A stretch of 26,861 bases of DNA from positions 1 through 26,861 of the forward strand of contig CAZEFW010000134.1 in NCBI GenBank assembly GCA_964511535.1, given 5' to 3'. This stretch comes from CAZCFB01 sp964511535. Lineage in GTDB: Bacteria; Myxococcota_A; Polyangia; GCA-2747355; CAZCFB01. Shown here one piece after another: positions 23,954-26,861 of this stretch; the stretch's first letter is position 1; every line of letters starts with the position of its first letter. The notes below the pieces were generated by a model. It saw only the letters and a list, made by a program, of their open reading frames with translations, was not told the DNA's origin and did not search any database. The translations under genes and the position numbers were made by a program.

Positions 23954-25122
23954 GCTACCGGAAGCTCCACTGGGTGCTGGCCGCCGTGGTGGCGGCGGTG
24001 GCCCTGGTGCGGTTCTTCTCGGGCGACCTGCTGGGCGCCATCTTCCCCCTGGTGCTGGCGTTGATCTTCGCCTCCATCGCGGCGGACTACCCGATAATCC
24101 GAGGCGCCCGGCGTGCCTGGCGCGCCCTGCGCCGGTGGATCTTCGTGCTGCTGCTGGCGGCGCCCGGCGCGGCGTCCGCGGCCGAGGACCCGGCGCTGAT
24201 CCTGCTCTACAACGGCCTCGGAACCGAGGCGGGGGCGCGCATCTGGGGCCGCGTGGTTGAGGACCCGGGGTTGCCGCCGGCCACGGCCAGCGAGGGGCGC
24301 CTGATGCGGCTGCGGCGCACCGTGGCGGTGATGGAGTCGGACGAGATCCCGGGGGCGAAGGTGCGCCTCGAGGTGCTGGGCAAGTCGCACGAGGTCCGCG
24401 CTGATGACGAGGGGTTCTTCACCGCCTCGCTCAACGGGCCGCTGCGGGCGGGGGACCACGAGGTCACCGCCCGGCTCGCCGGGACCAGGCGCAAGTCGAG
24501 ATCCGCACCGGGGCGGCTGCTGGTGTGGCCGCGCAAGCCGGGCGTCGCGGTGATCAGCGACATCGACGACACCATCCTGCGCACTGGCGTGGGCAACAAG
24601 GCGAAGCTGGTGGGCAAGGTGCTCTTCTCCAACGCCCATGACCTGCGCAGCTTCAGCCACGCGCCCGCCCTGTACCGCGCCTGGGCCCGGCGCGGCTACC
24701 CCCTGGTGTACGTGTCCGGCTCGCCGTTCAACCTCTACCCGCGGATCACGCGCTTCATGGCGCTGCGCGGCGTGCCAGCGGGCGCCTTCTTCCTCAAGGA
24801 CTTCGGCACCGACGCCCTGACCAAGCAGGTGGCGTACAAGGTGGAGCGGATCCGGCGGGTGATGTCGCTGCTGCCCGGCTACCGCTTCATCCTGGTGGGC
24901 GACTCGGGGGAGAAGGATCCCGAGGTGTACCGCAAGATCCAGCGGGCGCACCCGAAGCAGGTGGTGGCCACCCTGATCCATCGGGTGTCCAACGAGCGGA
25001 CGGACGCGCCCCGCTTCGCCGGGCAGCTCCTGTTCAACTGGTACTCCGGCCTGGCCCGGCGCCTCGGGGCGAAGAAGCTGCTGACCCCCGCCGAGGTCGC
25101 CGCCGTGCTGGAAAGAAAGTGA
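23950..25122 (+). CDS. Membrane-anchored App1-type (DUF2183) phosphatase
   Basis: A 390-residue protein. The C-terminal half is the App1/DUF2183 catalytic domain of the HAD-like phosphatase superfamily. It has SDIDDTIL (Asp204, Asp206, Thr208; the DxDxT nucleophile motif), YVSGSPFNLYPRI as the Ser motif, and GDSGEKDPEVY (Asp318, Asp323) as the acidic magnesium site. The yeast relative dephosphorylates phosphatidic acid; the bacterial substrate is unknown. A beta-rich segment (VRLEVLGKSHEVRADDEGFF) precedes it. The N-terminus has two hydrophobic segments (about 8-22 and 28-45), then a third with an AASAAED cleavage-like end (about 64-80), so the enzyme should face the periplasm or be released there. 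The ATG overlaps the preceding TGA (ATGA). The end overlaps the next gene (GTGA). Confidence 0.9.
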   Translation: MSYRKLHWVLAAVVAAVALVRFFSGDLLGAIFPLVLALIFASIAADYPIIRGARRAWRALRRWIFVLLLAAPGAASAAEDPALILLYNGLGTEAGARIWGRVVEDPGLPPATASEGRLMRLRRTVAVMESDEIPGAKVRLEVLGKSHEVRADDEGFFTASLNGPLRAGDHEVTARLAGTRRKSRSAPGRLLVWPRKPGVAVISDIDDTILRTGVGNKAKLVGKVLFSNAHDLRSFSHAPALYRAWARRGYPLVYVSGSPFNLYPRITRFMALRGVPAGAFFLKDFGTDALTKQVAYKVERIRRVMSLLPGYRFILVGDSGEKDPEVYRKIQRAHPKQVVATLIHRVSNERTDAPRFAGQLLFNWYSGLARRLGAKKLLTPAEVAAVLERK

Positions 25123-25916
25123 AGCGCACCAGGCGCAGCGCCCTGGCCGCGCTGGCCGCCGCGCCCCTGGCGCCCCTCTGCGTGCCCCGCACGGCGCACG
25201 CCATCGGGCCTGGCTCCAAGCTGAAGCTGGCCCAGCTGCTCTACACCGGGGGAAACCCCGTGCCGCGGCCCACCGCCCTGCGGCGGCTCTCCTGGGAGGT
25301 TGAGAAGCGCACCAGCGTGGACATGGCGCTGGAGCCGGTGCGGCTGCGCGTCCGGTCCGGGCAGCGCGGCGGGGCCCGGGAGGACCTGTTCCGGCACCCG
25401 TTCCTCTACCTCGGCGGCGACAGCGCGTTCGCCCCCTTCCCCGACGAGGACCTGGCCCGGCTCAAGCGGTTCCTCGTTTACGGCGGGTTCCTGCTGGTGG
25501 ACAGCGCCGAGGCGCGCCCGGGTGAAGGCTTCGACAGCAGCGTGCGAAAGCTGGCGGCGGACCTGTTCCCGTCCCGGCCGCTGGCCAAGCTGGCGCCGGG
25601 CCACACGCTGTCCAAGTCGTTCTACCTGCTCGGCCGCCCCGTGGGCCGGGTGGCGACGGTGCCGCACCTGGAGGGGATCACGCGGGACGGCCGCACCCTG
25701 CTGGTCTACTGCCAGAACGACATGGGCGGCGCCTGGGCCAGGGACAACTTCGGGCAGTGGGAGCACAGCGTCTACCCGGGCGGCGCGCGTCAGCGAGAGC
25801 TGGCCATCCGCTGGGGCGTGAACCTGGTGATGTACGCCCTGTGCGTGGACTACAAGGCGGACCAGGTGCATATCCCGTTCATTTTGAAGCGGCGGCGGTG
25901 GCGTGTTGGGCCGTGA
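25119..25916 (+). CDS. DUF4159-type exported protein
   Basis: A 265-residue protein starting at GTG 25119, which overlaps the phosphatase stop. MKRTRRSALAALAAAPLAPLCVPRTAHA is a signal peptide with a twin-arginine-like TRRSALAAL and an AHA cleavage site. The mature part matches what I know of DUF4159: FAQLLYTGGNP-like opening (here LAQLLYTGGNPVPRP), PFLYLGGDSAFAPF, LKRFLVYGGFLLVDSAEA, then GQWEHSVYPGGARQRELAIRWGVNLVMYAL. This region resembles a glutamine-amidotransferase-like fold without a clear catalytic set; function unknown. Last gene of the four-gene operon, followed at once by a strong palindrome. Confidence 0.88.
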   Translation: MKRTRRSALAALAAAPLAPLCVPRTAHAIGPGSKLKLAQLLYTGGNPVPRPTALRRLSWEVEKRTSVDMALEPVRLRVRSGQRGGAREDLFRHPFLYLGGDSAFAPFPDEDLARLKRFLVYGGFLLVDSAEARPGEGFDSSVRKLAADLFPSRPLAKLAPGHTLSKSFYLLGRPVGRVATVPHLEGITRDGRTLLVYCQNDMGGAWARDNFGQWEHSVYPGGARQRELAIRWGVNLVMYALCVDYKADQVHIPFILKRRRWRVGP

Positions 25917-25939
25917 CATCGGCGGCGCCGCCGCCGATG
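25917..25939 (+). terminator. GC-rich 11-bp palindrome after the DUF4159 gene
   Basis: CATCGGCGGCG-C-CGCCGCCGATG starts directly after the stop codon. The stem is perfect, but no T-run follows, so it may act as a factor-dependent end, an mRNA-stabilising hairpin or a repeat boundary. Confidence 0.5.
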
Positions 25940-26002
25940 AATGCCAGAATGCCAGAGCGCCGGAATGCCAGAATGCCAGATCGTCGGTCCGCCAGAATTC
26001 CC
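25939..26002. repeat. 8-bp-period degenerate tandem repeat, left copy
   Basis: Eight consecutive octamers based on GAATGCCA: four exact copies, with GAGCGCCG, GATCGTCG, GTCCGCCA and GAATTCCC as variants. The same unit reappears at 26805-26850 on the other side of the GntR-type gene. Confidence 0.85.
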
Positions 26003-26031
26003 GATTGAGATGGTCCGCTTGATCCCCGACC

Positions 26032-26059
26032 TTGACAGATTGTGAGACTCTCGCACAAT
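26032..26059 (+). promoter_or_regulatory. Promoter of the GntR/FCD regulator gene
   Basis: A perfect TTGACA (26032-26037), 16 bp, CACAAT (26054-26059). Transcription should start about 26066, only some five bases before the ATG at 26071, predicting an almost leaderless message. Confidence 0.6.
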
Positions 26060-26072
26060 TGGTCGGACCAAT
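26058..26072. promoter_or_regulatory. FCD/FadR-family operator overlapping the regulator start codon
   Basis: ATTGGTC-G-GACCAAT is a perfect 15-bp palindrome containing TNGTNNNACNA, the consensus of FadR-subfamily operators. It is close to the ATTGGTNNNACCAAT described for PdhR. It overlaps the last two bases of the -10 box, the expected transcription start and the first two bases of the ATG, so bound regulator would block its own promoter. Confidence 0.75.
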
Positions 26073-26850
26073 GGGTTCTTCAGAGAAGAAGCAGCTGTTT
26101 CAGCCGCTGGATAGTTCTGCCCGTACTTCGGGTCGGGTGGCGGCGGCGATTCGCAAGGTGATCCTGGGGGGCCAGCTGGGCGCCGGGGAGACGCTGCCGC
26201 CGGAGCGGGCGCTGGCCGAGCGGTTTCGGGTGACGCGCAACACCGTGCGCGAGGCGCTGCGCACCCTGGAGCAGCTGCGGCTGGTCTCCATCCGACAGGG
26301 CAGCGGCATCCGGGTGCGGGACTACCTGACCCACGCCGGGCTGGAGGTGGTGGTCGACCTGCTGGACAGCGACGGCGCCGCGGACCAGGCCCTGATGGCC
26401 GAGCTGGCCGAGGCGCGCCAGGTGATCGGCCGCGCCATGGACCACCATGCCATCCACAATTTCTCTTCTGCGGTGCTGCCCCAGATGATCGCCGCGGTGG
26501 ATCAGATGGAGGCCGAGGCTGCTCGCGCCGAGCCGGATGACCGGCGGCTGCAGGAGCTCGACTTCGAGGTGCACAACCTGCTGGTGCGGGGCTCGGGCAA
26601 CCGCGCCCTGCTGCTGCTGCACAACTCGGTGCGCCATATCTACCGGCGGGTGGCGCCGCTGTTCGCGCCGCTGGTGGCTGACCCCGCCCCGGTGATCAAG
26701 CTGCATCGCCAGCTGCTGGCCGCCCTGGAGGCCGGGGATCAGAGCCGCGCCAAGGCGGTGATCACGAAGAAGTACGAGGCGGGCTTGCGCGCCCTTTCGG
26801 GCGCGAATGCCAGGATGCCAGGATGCCAGGACGCCAAAACGCCGAAATGA
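26071..26850 (+). CDS. GntR-family transcriptional regulator, FadR subfamily (FCD domain)
   Basis: A 259-residue repressor-type regulator. The winged helix-turn-helix (about 18-84) shows LPPERALAERFRVTRNTVREAL and GSGIRV at the wing. The FCD ligand domain (about 105-243) is all-helical, with likely metal ligands Asp164, His168, His189 and His212 in ELDFEVHNL, SVRHIY and KLHRQLLAALEAGD. Relatives answer to organic acids such as pyruvate, lactate, glycolate or sugar acids; the ligand here cannot be told. The ATG at 26071 is chosen over a TTG at 26032 because that TTG is part of the -35 box. The last 14 residues (NARMPGCQDAKTPK) are encoded by an 8-bp repeat, so the tail is probably an accidental extension. 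Target genes are not evident in the window apart from itself. Confidence 0.92.
   Translation: MGSSEKKQLFQPLDSSARTSGRVAAAIRKVILGGQLGAGETLPPERALAERFRVTRNTVREALRTLEQLRLVSIRQGSGIRVRDYLTHAGLEVVVDLLDSDGAADQALMAELAEARQVIGRAMDHHAIHNFSSAVLPQMIAAVDQMEAEAARAEPDDRRLQELDFEVHNLLVRGSGNRALLLLHNSVRHIYRRVAPLFAPLVADPAPVIKLHRQLLAALEAGDQSRAKAVITKKYEAGLRALSGANARMPGCQDAKTPK
26805..26850. repeat. 8-bp-period degenerate tandem repeat, right copy
   Basis: GAATGCCA, GGATGCCA twice, GGACGCCA, AAACGCCG, AAATGA: the same octamer series as at 25939-26002. It forms the 3' end of the regulator gene, including its stop codon. Confidence 0.85.
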
Positions 26851-26861
26851 AATGGTCCTTG

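Noticed and set aside
26032..26070. TTG start for the GntR regulator
   Set aside because: This TTG is the first part of a perfect TTGACA -35 box, and the added 13 residues do not belong to the winged-helix domain.

Overview
The window is GC-rich bacterial chromosomal DNA, densely coded on both strands. It carries several lipoproteins with long Asp/Pro-rich linkers, CxSGxCxDKVCC-type cysteine-rich repeats, a Hanks-type Ser/Thr kinase, TPR proteins and a 2-oxoacid:ferredoxin oxidoreductase. This mix suggests a member of the Myxococcota or a related former-deltaproteobacterial lineage, probably an environmental draft genome with some anaerobic metabolism. The affiliation is inferred from gene style; there is no rRNA marker. 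A run of exactly 100 N (12629-12728) marks a scaffold gap inside a repeat array.

Left part (1-11437): a clpB disaggregase gene, cut by the window edge, is divergent from a TPR protein with two cNMP-binding folds. A two-gene minus-strand lipoprotein operon follows (unknown lipoprotein, then a beta-helix lipoprotein). Next come a 921-residue fused tandem amidohydrolase, a small DUF5658-like membrane protein, and a radical SAM protein with two Wzt C-terminal-like sandwich domains.

Middle (11428-18605): a stand-alone phosphopantetheinyl transferase overlaps the radical SAM gene tail to tail. About 650 bp of imperfect tandem repeats with hairpins follow. Then come a korDABC operon for a 2-oxoglutarate-type ferredoxin oxidoreductase and a membrane-anchored gluzincin metallopeptidase with TPRs.

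Right part (18734-26861): the most unusual region. A two-gene cassette (secreted TPR/transmembrane protein plus cysteine-rich lipoprotein) occurs twice, in diverged copies. The copies flank a Ser/Thr kinase on the opposite strand. The second copy continues, through overlapping stop/start codons, into a membrane-anchored App1-type (DUF2183) phosphatase and a DUF4159 protein. This looks like an envelope signalling or assembly module without an obvious named counterpart. The window closes with a GntR/FCD regulator whose start codon overlaps a perfect FCD-type operator. 8-bp-period repeats border that gene on both sides.

Many convergent gene pairs are separated by only 4-20 bp or overlap, so there is little room for conventional terminators. 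No tRNA, rRNA, CRISPR array, transposase or prophage gene was found.
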